Assembly (NCBI RefSeq): GCF_002285495.1
Contig: NZ_CP016786.1
Span: 2,426,001 to 2,490,000 of the forward strand
Direction of reading: 5' to 3'
Length of the DNA: 64,000 nucleotides
From: Clostridium isatidis
GTDB taxonomy: Bacteria; Bacillota; Clostridia; Clostridiales; Clostridiaceae
The notes under the pieces were generated by a model. It searched no databases and was not told the origin of the DNA. It saw nothing but the letters and a program-made list of their open reading frames with translations. Made by a program: the position numbers and the translations under genes. Shown one piece after another: positions 25,587 to 33,847 of the stretch; the first letter of the stretch is position 1, and each line of letters opens with the position of its first letter.

Positions 25587-28202
25587 TTAAGCTTTTAATT
25601 CTATATTTTCATTTTTATAACCTTCAATTATTTTTATTAAAGGATCTATTTTTTCATAAAAAACTATTATATAGTCACCTTTCGAAGCAAGACTAATAGC
25701 CTTAGTTAAGGCCTCATCTTCCCCTAGAATAATTTCATATTTTTTATTTCTACTATATTGTTTAACCCCCTTTTCTATAAGTTCTGCTATTTCGCCCCTT
25801 TTTCTTCCTCTCAAACATCTATCTTCTTTTATAATAATATAATCTAAAAATTCGCTTGATATTTCTCCTATTTTTATTGCAACATCATCTTTTCTATCCC
25901 CTGGTATTCCTATTACTCCATATAATTTAGCAGTACATAAATTTTTAATAGAAGATAATACTGCCTTATATCCATCGATATTATGGCCATAATCTAATAT
26001 TATATTTATGCCATTTACATTGTGGCAATTAAATCTTCCTAAATTCTCTTTTGAATTTAATTGGTAACTTGTTATTCCATTTCTTATCATAGAATAATCT
26101 ACATTCAACCCAATTAAAGCACTACAAGCTGCTAAAATGTTTTCTATATTAAATTTTAATTTTCCTTTCAATGTAATCGGAACATCATTTAAATGACATA
26201 TTTTATATCTTTTATTTTTATTTATTGCTATTATTTCATCATTATCTACATAAACGCAAATAGAATCAGACTTATTTTTTAATAAAATTTCATTATTAGC
26301 ATCTATGCTAAAAAATATTTTTTGGGCTTTTATTCTATTTAAAATTGTATTACTCCAATAATCTTCTGCATTTATGACAACATATCCATCTTCTTTTACA
26401 GCTTCTCCTACTAAAGACTTAACAAAACATAAGTCTTCCATTGTATTTATACCATCTACACCCAAATGATCTTCTCTTATATTGGTAATTACAGCAACAT
26501 CAGCTGTATCATATGCTAAGCCATTTCTAATGATTCCTCCTCTAGCAGTTTCTAAAACAGCTACATCAACATCAGGATTTAAAAGCACTGCCCTAGCACT
26601 TTCAAAGCCTGTATCATCCCCAATATCAATTGCTTCGTTATTTATAAAAATACCATCTGTACTAGTCATACCTGTACAATAACCCATTTTTTGAAGAGTA
26701 TGACTTATTAATCTTGTAGTAGTAGTTTTTCCATTAGTTCCTGTTATTGAAACTACTGGTATATTAACAGGATTATTATTATATAACATATTTACTATAT
26801 GTTTACCTATATCTCTTGCTTTACCTTTACTTGGGTTTAAATGCATTCTAAGTCCAGGTGCTGCATTTATCTCCATTATTATTCCATTTATATATCCCTT
26901 ATCTATTATTGGTTTTGAAATATCCTCTGTACATATGTCTATCCCACAAATATCTAATTTTAATGCTTTTGCTGCTCTAATACATATTTTTTTATTTTCC
27001 TCACATATAATATCTGTACAGTCTATAGCTTCTCCTCCAGTTGAAAGATTAGCATTTTTTCTTAAAAAGATTTTTTTATTTTTTTCTAAAACTTCATTTA
27101 AAGACTTACCTTGTTCTTGTATATAATTAATAACTTCACTATCTATCTTTATTTTTGTTAAGTTATTTTCATGATCATTTCCTCTTTCTGGATTGCTGTT
27201 TAATATATCTATTAGCTCTTTAATAGTATTTTTTCCATTGCCAACAACATATGGAGGTATTCTTAAAGATACTGCTACTACTTCATAATTTATCATACAG
27301 ACTCTATAATCTTTGCCTTTATGATATTTTTCAATAATTATATCCTTATATTTTTTTATTAAATTACTATATGCATTTAATAATTCTTTTTCATTTTTTA
27401 TATTTAAAATTACACCCTTACCTTTATTTCCAAATTGAGGCTTTAAAACAACTGGATAACCTATTTTTTCAGCTGCTTGTAATAAATCTATTATATTATT
27501 AACTTTACTTCCTTTTGCTACTGGTATATTTTGAATTTTAAGAAGTTCTTTTGTTAAAAGCTTATCACAGGATATATCAACGCCAACACAATTAGTATTA
27601 CTTCCTATCGAAGCTTCAATTATTCTTCCCTGCTTTCCGTATCCTATTTGATAAAAATCTCCCTTACCAAGTTTAATTACTGGTAAACCAATCTTTTCTG
27701 CATATTTACATATTGATTTGGTACTAGGTCCCATCATTTCATCTTTTAAAATTTTATCTAATAATTTTATTCTTTCATCATAATTTATTGGGACTTTATT
27801 TATTAATGCATTTATTATATCTATAGCTAAATTTGCAGCTTCTAAAGCAAACTTCTCATAAATATATTGAAAAATAACATAATATCTATCTCCTTCTATT
27901 TCCCTAGCCTTTCCATAACTAACATCTACGCCAAGTTTGTTTTGCAATGCTATAATAATATGTTCACAAATATGAGCTAGGTAAGTTCCTTCGTATAATC
28001 TTTTTACAAAACCTCCCTCTTCATCTATTCCGCATCTGTGAGTTTTTAATTCTGGAAGCATATTAACAAGATTATTACTAAAATCTTCTATAACTGAACT
28101 TGGAGTTTCACTATATCCTTCTAAATCTACCTCCAGGCTAATACATTTCTTTAGTGAATAAATATTCTTTCCTTTAAAGACCTTAGTCTCTGTTATTTTC
28201 AT
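25587..28202 (-). CDS. cphA: Cyanophycin synthetase
   Basis: A 871-residue enzyme that polymerises aspartate and arginine into cyanophycin without ribosomes. The order is the N-terminal domain (to about 160), an ATP-grasp domain (about 200-470; V-V-L-K-P-Q-F-G-N-K-G-K-G-V and the E-I-N-A-A-P-G-L-R-M-H segment), then a Mur-ligase domain with G-T-N-G-K-T-T-T near residue 485 and L-D-Y-G-H-N-I-D-G-Y. Length matches cyanobacterial CphA1. The start at 28202 overlaps the end of cphB by 20 bases; its AGGAGG is about 12 bases away. In Clostridium perfringens this protein has been tied to spore assembly, and the setting here among sporulation genes agrees. Confidence 0.94.
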   Translation of the reverse strand: MKITETKVFKGKNIYSLKKCISLEVDLEGYSETPSSVIEDFSNNLVNMLPELKTHRCGIDEEGGFVKRLYEGTYLAHICEHIIIALQNKLGVDVSYGKAREIEGDRYYVIFQYIYEKFALEAANLAIDIINALINKVPINYDERIKLLDKILKDEMMGPSTKSICKYAEKIGLPVIKLGKGDFYQIGYGKQGRIIEASIGSNTNCVGVDISCDKLLTKELLKIQNIPVAKGSKVNNIIDLLQAAEKIGYPVVLKPQFGNKGKGVILNIKNEKELLNAYSNLIKKYKDIIIEKYHKGKDYRVCMINYEVVAVSLRIPPYVVGNGKNTIKELIDILNSNPERGNDHENNLTKIKIDSEVINYIQEQGKSLNEVLEKNKKIFLRKNANLSTGGEAIDCTDIICEENKKICIRAAKALKLDICGIDICTEDISKPIIDKGYINGIIMEINAAPGLRMHLNPSKGKARDIGKHIVNMLYNNNPVNIPVVSITGTNGKTTTTRLISHTLQKMGYCTGMTSTDGIFINNEAIDIGDDTGFESARAVLLNPDVDVAVLETARGGIIRNGLAYDTADVAVITNIREDHLGVDGINTMEDLCFVKSLVGEAVKEDGYVVINAEDYWSNTILNRIKAQKIFFSIDANNEILLKNKSDSICVYVDNDEIIAINKNKRYKICHLNDVPITLKGKLKFNIENILAACSALIGLNVDYSMIRNGITSYQLNSKENLGRFNCHNVNGINIILDYGHNIDGYKAVLSSIKNLCTAKLYGVIGIPGDRKDDVAIKIGEISSEFLDYIIIKEDRCLRGRKRGEIAELIEKGVKQYSRNKKYEIILGEDEALTKAISLASKGDYIIVFYEKIDPLIKIIEGYKNENIELKA

Positions 28203-29019
28203 TTTGATAATTTTCCTCCTCAAAAGGTAACTTAGTCAATAAATTAAATTTATTCCCTTCTTTTAAGACATGCAATTTAACATTAAACATACTTAATACT
28301 TCATCAAAATTTTGTTCAGATACATTATTATAAGTAATATCTCTAGCATCTAAAAAGTACACAGCCCCACTTCCTATAACCTCTGCTTCTCCCGTATCCT
28401 TAACAACTATAGCTGTATCTTCATCTATGCCCATTCCTAATACTTCAGGATTCTGGGCTATACCTGTAAGTAATCTCCCTATTCTTCCCCTTTGAGCAAA
28501 ATGCTGATCTATCATTATACCCTTAACAAAACCAAGGCCTGGAGCCATTTTTAGTGTACATTTTCTTGGTGATTCTTCATCTGGCCCCATAACTATCATT
28601 GTATCACTCATAACAGAGGCTCCTGCTGAAGTTCCAACCATTATACATCCATTCTCAACAGCATCTTTTAAGGCCTTATTAATCAAAGTCCCTCCTACTA
28701 AACTGGTTATTCTAAGCTGATCTCCTCCAGTAAAGAAAATTAATGAAGCTTCTTTAATAAGATTTATATTATAATCATTAAAAGAATCCTCTCGTTTCTC
28801 AATATTAAGGCCTTTTATATTATTAACTCCTAATTCCCTGAAAATTTTAGAATATCTTGCAAAAGCTTCTTTAGGATATTCTGTTGCTATTGTTGCAATT
28901 AAAATAATATCCTCTTTCTTATTTATAGAATTACATACTATTTTTAATATTTCTTTATCTCCTTTTTTATCTTCTGCCCCTCCAATGATTATTAAATCGC
29001 CTTTAATCTTTTCCGACAT
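28183..29019 (-). CDS. cphB: Cyanophycinase
   Basis: A 278-residue serine exopeptidase of the S51 family that cuts cyanophycin to beta-Asp-Arg dipeptides. The nucleophile lies in G-T-S-A-G-A-S near residue 131, and F-F-T-G-G-D-Q-L-R and D-Q-H-F-A-Q-R-G-R are the other family blocks. It has no signal peptide, so it should act in the cytoplasm where the polymer is stored. It is upstream of and overlaps cphA, so synthesis and breakdown are coupled in one transcript. AAGAGGTGA precedes the start. Confidence 0.94.
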   Translation of the reverse strand: MSEKIKGDLIIIGGAEDKKGDKEILKIVCNSINKKEDIILIATIATEYPKEAFARYSKIFRELGVNNIKGLNIEKREDSFNDYNINLIKEASLIFFTGGDQLRITSLVGGTLINKALKDAVENGCIMVGTSAGASVMSDTMIVMGPDEESPRKCTLKMAPGLGFVKGIMIDQHFAQRGRIGRLLTGIAQNPEVLGMGIDEDTAIVVKDTGEAEVIGSGAVYFLDARDITYNNVSEQNFDEVLSMFNVKLHVLKEGNKFNLLTKLPFEEENYQNENNRD

Positions 29020-29186
29020 AAAATCACCTCTTAATCATGCATTTTTTATTTTAACCATACTTTTCTTATATTATTCAAAAACTGTAACTCCTAAAAATAT
29101 TAATAGATAACTTACCTGCTTCAAGTAAGATACTTTTTAATTAAAAAACAAAAAAAGCTGTCCGCCTTTATTTGAACAACTTCAAT

Positions 29187-29216
29187 AAAAAAAGAAAAGT
29201 GCCCAGCACTTTTCTT
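29187..29216 (-). terminator. Intrinsic terminator of the SPOCS-LysM gene
   Basis: An 11-bp stem (AAGAAAAGTGC with GCACTTTTCTT), 3-base loop, then a run of seven U on the minus strand. It lies 58 bases after the gene. Confidence 0.85.
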
Positions 29217-29233
29217 ATAAAAACATATTCCAA

Positions 29234-29255
29234 GATTTTCAGCCCCCTGAAAATC
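29234..29255. repeat. Short hairpin with GATTTTCAG core
   Basis: A 9-bp stem, GATTTTCAG / CTGAAAATC, with a CCCC loop and no U tract. The same core recurs at 39106 and 50534, and CTGAAAATCCTCCT is shared exactly with the last copy. Confidence 0.6.
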
Positions 29256-29273
29256 CTCCTAAACTGTGAACTG

Positions 29274-30857
29274 TTAAAAAATTGCTCTTCCAGGAATTAT
29301 TAATTTCATACCTTCTTTAATTTCTACATCCTCATCTAAATCATTAAGCTTTATAAGGTCTGCAACTGTAGTATTATATTCCTTTGCTAATTCCCAAAGA
29401 GTATCATTTTCTCCTACTACATATATTGTGATTGATGCTTTCTTTTCTTTTTCCTCGATTTCTCCCCCTACTACATCTGCTACTGTTTCTATTGTTTTAT
29501 TGCAATATATCTTAATTGTTAATCCAACTGTTGCTCTAACTGATATAGAGTTTCCTTCTATAACTGTATCTAAATTTTCTAAAGAACTTTTTACAACAGA
29601 TTTTAATTTATTATTTGAATCTTTTATATCTACATATGTAGAAAATGGTACTTCTGTATTTAATATTCCATAATTTAATTCTTCATCTAAAACCTTATAA
29701 ATAATACAGATTTTTATTAATCCTTCAATTTTTAATCTATCATCTTCTATATTTTTATCTAAAATATAAGGATGAGCTGAAGTACATACAATTTCTTCTA
29801 TTCTTCCTTCCTCATTATTTAGCTTAATATTATCTTTAACCATTATATCTGTATTCATAATTGAAAGGATGTCTCCAAAATTCTTTTCTTCTCTCTTTAT
29901 CTCAATGTTAGAAGTTGGAGAATATGCATCTTTTATCATTTCAACTTTTTCATTTGTATATACCTTAACTTTTCCTCTAATCATAAATTCAATATTTATT
30001 ACCCTGCTTTCTCCTAAATCATCTAGTTCTACATTATAATTATAATCTCTTACTTTTAAATCTATAGAAGGTATCATATCTTGAGTTGTTCCAGGCATTT
30101 CTTCTTCCTTTGAAAGATAAATATCATCCTCTAAATGTACTAACTCATTATTTTCTCTAGATTTATACAGTACTATAATTTTGCAATAACATCCTACATA
30201 AAACTTATCTTCTACTAATTTTATTTCTTTCTTATGAATATTCATATCACATTTTAATATCTCATCTATTTCTGGCTTGTCCATAGTTACTTTCAACATA
30301 GTTTTACCTAATAAATCTACGTCCTTTTCACCTTTTATACCTGTTAATTCTTCTTCTTTTTTTAATGTTTGAATATCTTCTTTTCCTTCAATATCCTTAA
30401 CACATTCGAATTCTCCATTTTTAAATACTTGCCACTTTAATGTAATCACACCATTAATTCCAACTTTTCTCTCATTCATCCAATTAGCTTCAATATGTTC
30501 TATTTCGCACTCAACATCGACCCATGTATTATTTTCATCATTATTAAGATCTAAATAATTTGCAAACTTATCTGTAAATATAACAGACTGTATTTTATTT
30601 GTAGGGTGTTCTAAAACTGCATCATCTTTTGGAAGGTAAAAAACAATATAATTTAAATTCCCTTCCACCATTACTTTATCACCAAGTATTTCTTTATTAG
30701 TGATATTTGCTGTAGCATCTACCCCCAATACTTCTTTCATATCAGGATATTGTGAATCTCTTATTAAATACTCTCCCTTTAGTACATGATTTGTTGAATT
30801 TTCCCTAAGTAATTGTTCATAGTGAACTATCTCTTTAATTGTATCTATTTGTGACAT
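29274..30857 (-). CDS. SPOCS-domain protein with C-terminal LysM
   Basis: A 527-residue protein of the DUF3794/SPOCS family, clostridial spore-coat or cortex-associated proteins with repeated beta-rich SPOCS modules and a LysM end. At least two SPOCS-like modules can be traced (about residues 30-170 and 180-290; a third region at 310-450), with repeated L-x-G-x-x-x-V-x-x-x-Y patterns. The LysM motif fills about residues 477-523 (Y-V-V-G-E-N-D-T-L-W-E-L-A-K-E-Y-N-T-T). LysM binds peptidoglycan, so the protein may anchor coat to cortex, in the way SafA and SpoVID do in Bacillus. GGGAGGGATT precedes the start. Confidence 0.85.
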   Translation of the reverse strand: MSQIDTIKEIVHYEQLLRENSTNHVLKGEYLIRDSQYPDMKEVLGVDATANITNKEILGDKVMVEGNLNYIVFYLPKDDAVLEHPTNKIQSVIFTDKFANYLDLNNDENNTWVDVECEIEHIEANWMNERKVGINGVITLKWQVFKNGEFECVKDIEGKEDIQTLKKEEELTGIKGEKDVDLLGKTMLKVTMDKPEIDEILKCDMNIHKKEIKLVEDKFYVGCYCKIIVLYKSRENNELVHLEDDIYLSKEEEMPGTTQDMIPSIDLKVRDYNYNVELDDLGESRVINIEFMIRGKVKVYTNEKVEMIKDAYSPTSNIEIKREEKNFGDILSIMNTDIMVKDNIKLNNEEGRIEEIVCTSAHPYILDKNIEDDRLKIEGLIKICIIYKVLDEELNYGILNTEVPFSTYVDIKDSNNKLKSVVKSSLENLDTVIEGNSISVRATVGLTIKIYCNKTIETVADVVGGEIEEKEKKASITIYVVGENDTLWELAKEYNTTVADLIKLNDLDEDVEIKEGMKLIIPGRAIF

Positions 30858-31030
30858 ATAATCCCTCCCACATATTAACCTACTATTAAATATATTCTAA
30901 CTGTATACATTTATTCATCTATTGTGAGAAAGTTTCTTCAATATAATCGTCAAACTTCTTCTAAATAATAAAGTTTTGTCGAATTATAAATATTTTTCTA
31001 AAATTTTTATATATTTTTTTAAAATTAATG

Positions 31031-31059
31031 TTGACAACAATAAAAATATGTCGTATTAT
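31031..31059 (+). promoter_or_regulatory. Sigma-A type promoter of an orphan transcript
   Basis: A perfect TTGACA at 31031-31036, a 17-base spacer and TATTAT at 31054-31059. It faces away from both neighbouring genes and leads only to the terminator at 31121-31152. Confidence 0.65.
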
Positions 31060-31065
31060 AATTAT

Positions 31066-31150
31066 GGTTATTGACCATATAACCTCTCATAAATTCTCAA
31101 TACCCTTTTATACCATAGTTGAAAGATGGAAACCCACCATCTTTCTTTTT
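31066..31150 (+). ncRNA. Candidate small RNA, about 85 nt
   Basis: This stretch is bounded by a strong promoter and an intrinsic terminator on the plus strand, with both flanking genes on the minus strand. The 5' end can fold as GGTTAT/ATAACC (31066-31071 with 31079-31084) or in an alternative register TATGG/CCATA; the 3' end is the terminator hairpin. No ribosome site with a convincing reading frame is seen, and it matches no RNA family I can name. It could be a trans-acting small RNA. It could also be antisense to the far upstream leader of the SPOCS-LysM gene if that gene's transcript begins this far out. Confidence 0.5.
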
Positions 31151-31152
31151 TT
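31121..31152 (+). terminator. Intrinsic terminator of the orphan transcript
   Basis: GAAAGATGG (31121-31129) pairs with CCATCTTTC (31137-31145) around a 7-base loop and is followed by seven T. Confidence 0.85.
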
Positions 31153-31168
31153 ATTATTTTTTAAATTA

Positions 31169-31198
31169 AAAAAGAGCTTCTTACCTGAAGCTCTTTTT
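31169..31198 (-). terminator. Intrinsic terminator of veg
   Basis: A perfect 12-bp stem (AAAAAGAGCTTC with GAAGCTCTTTTT) with a 6-base loop that overlaps the veg stop codon. A-rich and T-rich flanks would let it act on either strand. Confidence 0.9.
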
Positions 31199-31433
31199 AT
31201 AAAGAAAAATCTAACTGCACTGTCTTAGTTAAAACGTCTGAATAACTGTATGATACTGTTCTTTGATCTTCACTGTCTAATCTTACTACAAAAATGCTTG
31301 GATGTGCACTTTCAATAATTCCATTATTTATTAGTACTTTCTTTCTTCCGCCATTTGCCTTTAAAGTAACTTTGTCTCCTACATGGTCTTGTATGTTTCT
31401 CTTTATGCTTGCGATAGTTTTCATATTTTCCAC
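31197..31433 (-). CDS. veg: Veg family protein
   Basis: A 78-residue protein of the Veg family, which in Bacillus promotes biofilm matrix gene expression and lies between yabG and ispE. The blocks K-V-T-L-K-A-N-G-G-R-K-K-V, H-P-S-I-F-V-V-R-L-D and V-S-Y-S-Y-S-D-V-L-T-K-T-V are diagnostic. Two starts compete: GTG at 31433, with AAGAAGGTG five bases upstream, and ATG at 31424, whose spacing would be 14 bases. The GTG is chosen. The frame stays open for 31 further codons up, but that part overlaps the promoter and is not coding. Synteny veg-yabG is conserved. Confidence 0.93.
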   Translation of the reverse strand: MENMKTIASIKRNIQDHVGDKVTLKANGGRKKVLINNGIIESAHPSIFVVRLDSEDQRTVSYSYSDVLTKTVQLDFSL

Positions 31434-31497
31434 ATAAGCACCTTCTTTCTTGATTTTATTATACACTATTTTCCGCCTTCCGTCAAATGAAACAAAT

Positions 31498-31526
31498 ATT
31501 TTATCACTACAGGAATGGGTTGTCAA
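31498..31526 (-). promoter_or_regulatory. Strong sigma-A promoter of veg
   Basis: On the minus strand TTGACA (31521-31526), exactly 17 bases, then TAAAAT (31498-31503). The leader to the GTG start would be about 58 bases. The Bacillus veg promoter is also known as a very strong vegetative promoter of this form. Confidence 0.75.
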
Positions 31527-31680
31527 TATATTTTTTAATTTTTCTCAATTACACACATTTGTTATTATATCTATTTTAATTTTTTTTATGCATTTTTTAC
31601 TTATATATAATTTTCTAATAAATATAAATCTTTAGTAATAATAAAAAGCATGAAACAATTTTAATCAACAATCTAAAATA

Positions 31681-31730
31681 GACAATTAAGAAACTAATTC
31701 AACTTTAGCTGAACTTTTTCCTTAATTGTC
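31681..31730 (-). repeat. Inverted repeat after yabG
   Basis: Arms GACAATTAAG (31681-31690) and CTTAATTGTC (31721-31730) enclose about 30 bases that can fold further. It lies 35 bases past yabG and could end its transcript, but the U tract is poor. Related AATTGACAATT-like words occur near 6500. No gene is seen in the rest of the 31527-31765 gap. Confidence 0.5.
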
Positions 31731-31765
31731 CATTGTATGATTTCTTTGAAATCTATTAAAATTAC

Positions 31766-32656
31766 TTATATATATGGTGATCTTGGATATCCTTCTCTAT
31801 ATTTTCCTCTGGTTTGAAGACCTCCTATTCCCTTTATACCAGTAATTGTATTGTTTATTACATCAGTAATAGATATAATCTTATCTATTCTTGTATAAGC
31901 TATTTTTTCGCATACCAAAACTGGATCTAAGCAATGTATTAGTACTCTACTTGGAGAACTAGCAAAATTTGCTCCTGCATCTAACATGCATTCATAACAA
32001 CTTTGACATGCTCCAGCAAAAATTACTAATTCATCATAACTGGAATTGTAGTCTCTTAAAGCTCTAACAGCTTCTATATAATACCTTGAATTTCTATAAT
32101 TATTTAAATCTAAATAATCATTTGTATTCCTTTGTATACTATCATGTCCCGTTAAAACTACAATATCAGGCTTTATCTCCCTGACTAGATCCACTATAAT
32201 CTCTGGCTGCTTCTTCTCTTCTATAGCAAAACCAACTGCATCTAGAGATAATTGCTTATAAACTTTAAGACACATTTCTAAATATTCGCTATCTCCATCT
32301 ACATGAAGTATTTTTCCTGGTCTGCCAAAAATTAAATCCTTATTTTCCTTTAATTTTTGGCTTTTACTCCCACGAGATGCATTATCTACAACTTCACTAG
32401 CTAAGCTATCTCCTCTTAAAGAAATTGCTCTTTTTATGGCAGCATTAACTCTGCTATTTAATATTTTTTCTTTTTTACCAACATATCTATCACTTACTTT
32501 TTCTAAATCATCACTTCTAGAATCAGCTATAATTCTTATACTAATTCCTTTTAATACATAAATATCATTACCATCCTCGTCTTTTTTAATATCTATTATT
32601 TTAAATGTAATATCTTTATCATAAGATTTTCTAACTACTAAATCGCCTATCTCCAT
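31766..32656 (-). CDS. yabG: Sporulation-specific cysteine protease YabG
   Basis: A 296-residue protease made in the mother cell that trims spore coat and related proteins; in Clostridioides difficile it processes germination proteins. The N-terminal I-G-D-L-V-V-R-K-S-Y-x-x-D-I-x-F-K-I and the core V-L-T-G-H-D-S, F-A-G-A-C-Q-S-C-Y-E and G-A-N-F-A-S-S-P-S-R-V-L-I-H blocks are diagnostic. The His of T-G-H-D and the first Cys of A-C-Q-S-C are the likely catalytic pair. GAGGGAAAA precedes the start. It is flanked by veg and the first CotS-family gene. Confidence 0.94.
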   Translation of the reverse strand: MEIGDLVVRKSYDKDITFKIIDIKKDEDGNDIYVLKGISIRIIADSRSDDLEKVSDRYVGKKEKILNSRVNAAIKRAISLRGDSLASEVVDNASRGSKSQKLKENKDLIFGRPGKILHVDGDSEYLEMCLKVYKQLSLDAVGFAIEEKKQPEIIVDLVREIKPDIVVLTGHDSIQRNTNDYLDLNNYRNSRYYIEAVRALRDYNSSYDELVIFAGACQSCYECMLDAGANFASSPSRVLIHCLDPVLVCEKIAYTRIDKIISITDVINNTITGIKGIGGLQTRGKYREGYPRSPYI

Positions 32657-32715
32657 TTTTTCCCTCTAGTTTATTGTTTATTTCATATTATGTTTTATTT
32701 TTAATATTTGTACAT

Positions 32716-32742
32716 AAAAAAAGTGCCTATAGCACTTTTTTT
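32716..32742 (-). terminator. Intrinsic terminator of the first CotS-family gene
   Basis: An 11-bp stem, AAAAAAAGTGC with GCACTTTTTTT, and a 5-base loop. It overlaps the stop codon of the gene upstream. Confidence 0.9.
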
Positions 32743-33742
32743 AATCTATATTATATTTATTTTTGAAGTAATCTAAAAATTTTAGCATATTATCTTGTTC
32801 TGCAATTATTGTCTCTATTTTATTACCAAAGGCATTTTGTCCCCAATTAACCTCATTATAGTAATATCTATTTGCAAGTCTCCAATATCTTTGTGGAAAT
32901 TGTAAAAAAGCATATAATACCTTATATTCACAATCTAATAAAGGAGAGACTTCATTATAAGATTCTAATATAGTATCTGCAAATTCAGGATTCCACTCAA
33001 CTCTTTTTAAAACCTTTATCATAAAGTTAGATATATCAAAAGTTCTTATTTCTCGCTTACAATAATCAAAATCTATAATATGATAGTTATTATCTTTATC
33101 TATCACAATATTATGGTAAGTATAATCGTGATGGCAAAAGCTTTTTTCTTTTTCTGCTAATACACATAATTCTTCATATTTGGACCCTTCTAAAGTTTCT
33201 AATGCCTTTCTACCTAACTCCTTATAAAATTCCATAGATTTTATATAAAGCAAATCAAAATTACTCTTATTATTTTTCTTTCTAACCATATCTCTCATTT
33301 TGTCGAGAGACTTTATTCTTTTATTCATAAGGTGAGTCCATCTTCCTAAATCACTCTTCAGCTTTGAATTTTCTGGTGGATCGTATCCCTTTGAAGCCTC
33401 ATGTAATTCTGCAAGAGTCCTTGCTGCCACTTTAACCTCATCAAGATTATGAAAATCACACTCTCTTCCTTCTATCCATTCAGAAAGTGTATATAAATCT
33501 TCATTTACCATAGCATATGGTTCTCCATCTATGTTTAAAAAATACCTGTCCACATTCTTGAAACCATTTTTTATTAAATGTTCTTTAGCTCCATAAACAA
33601 ATAATAATTTCTGTGGCCCATAATTTATCTTTTTTAAACACCTCTCTCCCTTATTACTTTTTACATAGTATATGCCTTTACTTGGTTTTATAGTTTCAAT
33701 TTTAATATTAAATTGTCTTTCTATTTCAAATTCTCTCATCAT
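32741..33742 (-). CDS. CotS-family spore coat protein, kinase fold (copy 1)
   Basis: A 333-residue protein of the CotS/YsxE/YutH group, spore coat proteins with the fold of aminoglycoside phosphotransferases. The N-lobe Lys in G-E-R-C-L-K-K-I is present. The catalytic loop reads C-H-H-D-Y-T-Y-H-N-I-V-I-D, keeping D and N at the HDxxxxN spacing, and the metal-binding I-I-D-F-D-Y-C follows. Phosphotransfer is therefore possible, although no substrate is known. Three starts are close together; the first of the ATGATG pair at 33742 has GGAGGTG at six bases. It is divergent from the CotSA-like glycosyltransferase next door. Confidence 0.88.
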   Translation of the reverse strand: MMREFEIERQFNIKIETIKPSKGIYYVKSNKGERCLKKINYGPQKLLFVYGAKEHLIKNGFKNVDRYFLNIDGEPYAMVNEDLYTLSEWIEGRECDFHNLDEVKVAARTLAELHEASKGYDPPENSKLKSDLGRWTHLMNKRIKSLDKMRDMVRKKNNKSNFDLLYIKSMEFYKELGRKALETLEGSKYEELCVLAEKEKSFCHHDYTYHNIVIDKDNNYHIIDFDYCKREIRTFDISNFMIKVLKRVEWNPEFADTILESYNEVSPLLDCEYKVLYAFLQFPQRYWRLANRYYYNEVNWGQNAFGNKIETIIAEQDNMLKFLDYFKNKYNID

Positions 33743-33847
33743 AATGCCCACCTCCCTTTATATTTATATGATTATATCTATTCTTTTATTAACATTTTAT
33801 TCCTCAATTTAATATAATAAATTAAAAATGATGTGAAAGGATGCGTC

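Noticed and set aside
31028..31228. A 66-codon plus-strand frame between the SPOCS-LysM gene and veg
   Set aside because: It begins inside the TTGACA promoter, reads through the terminator and overlaps veg; the start would precede the transcript.
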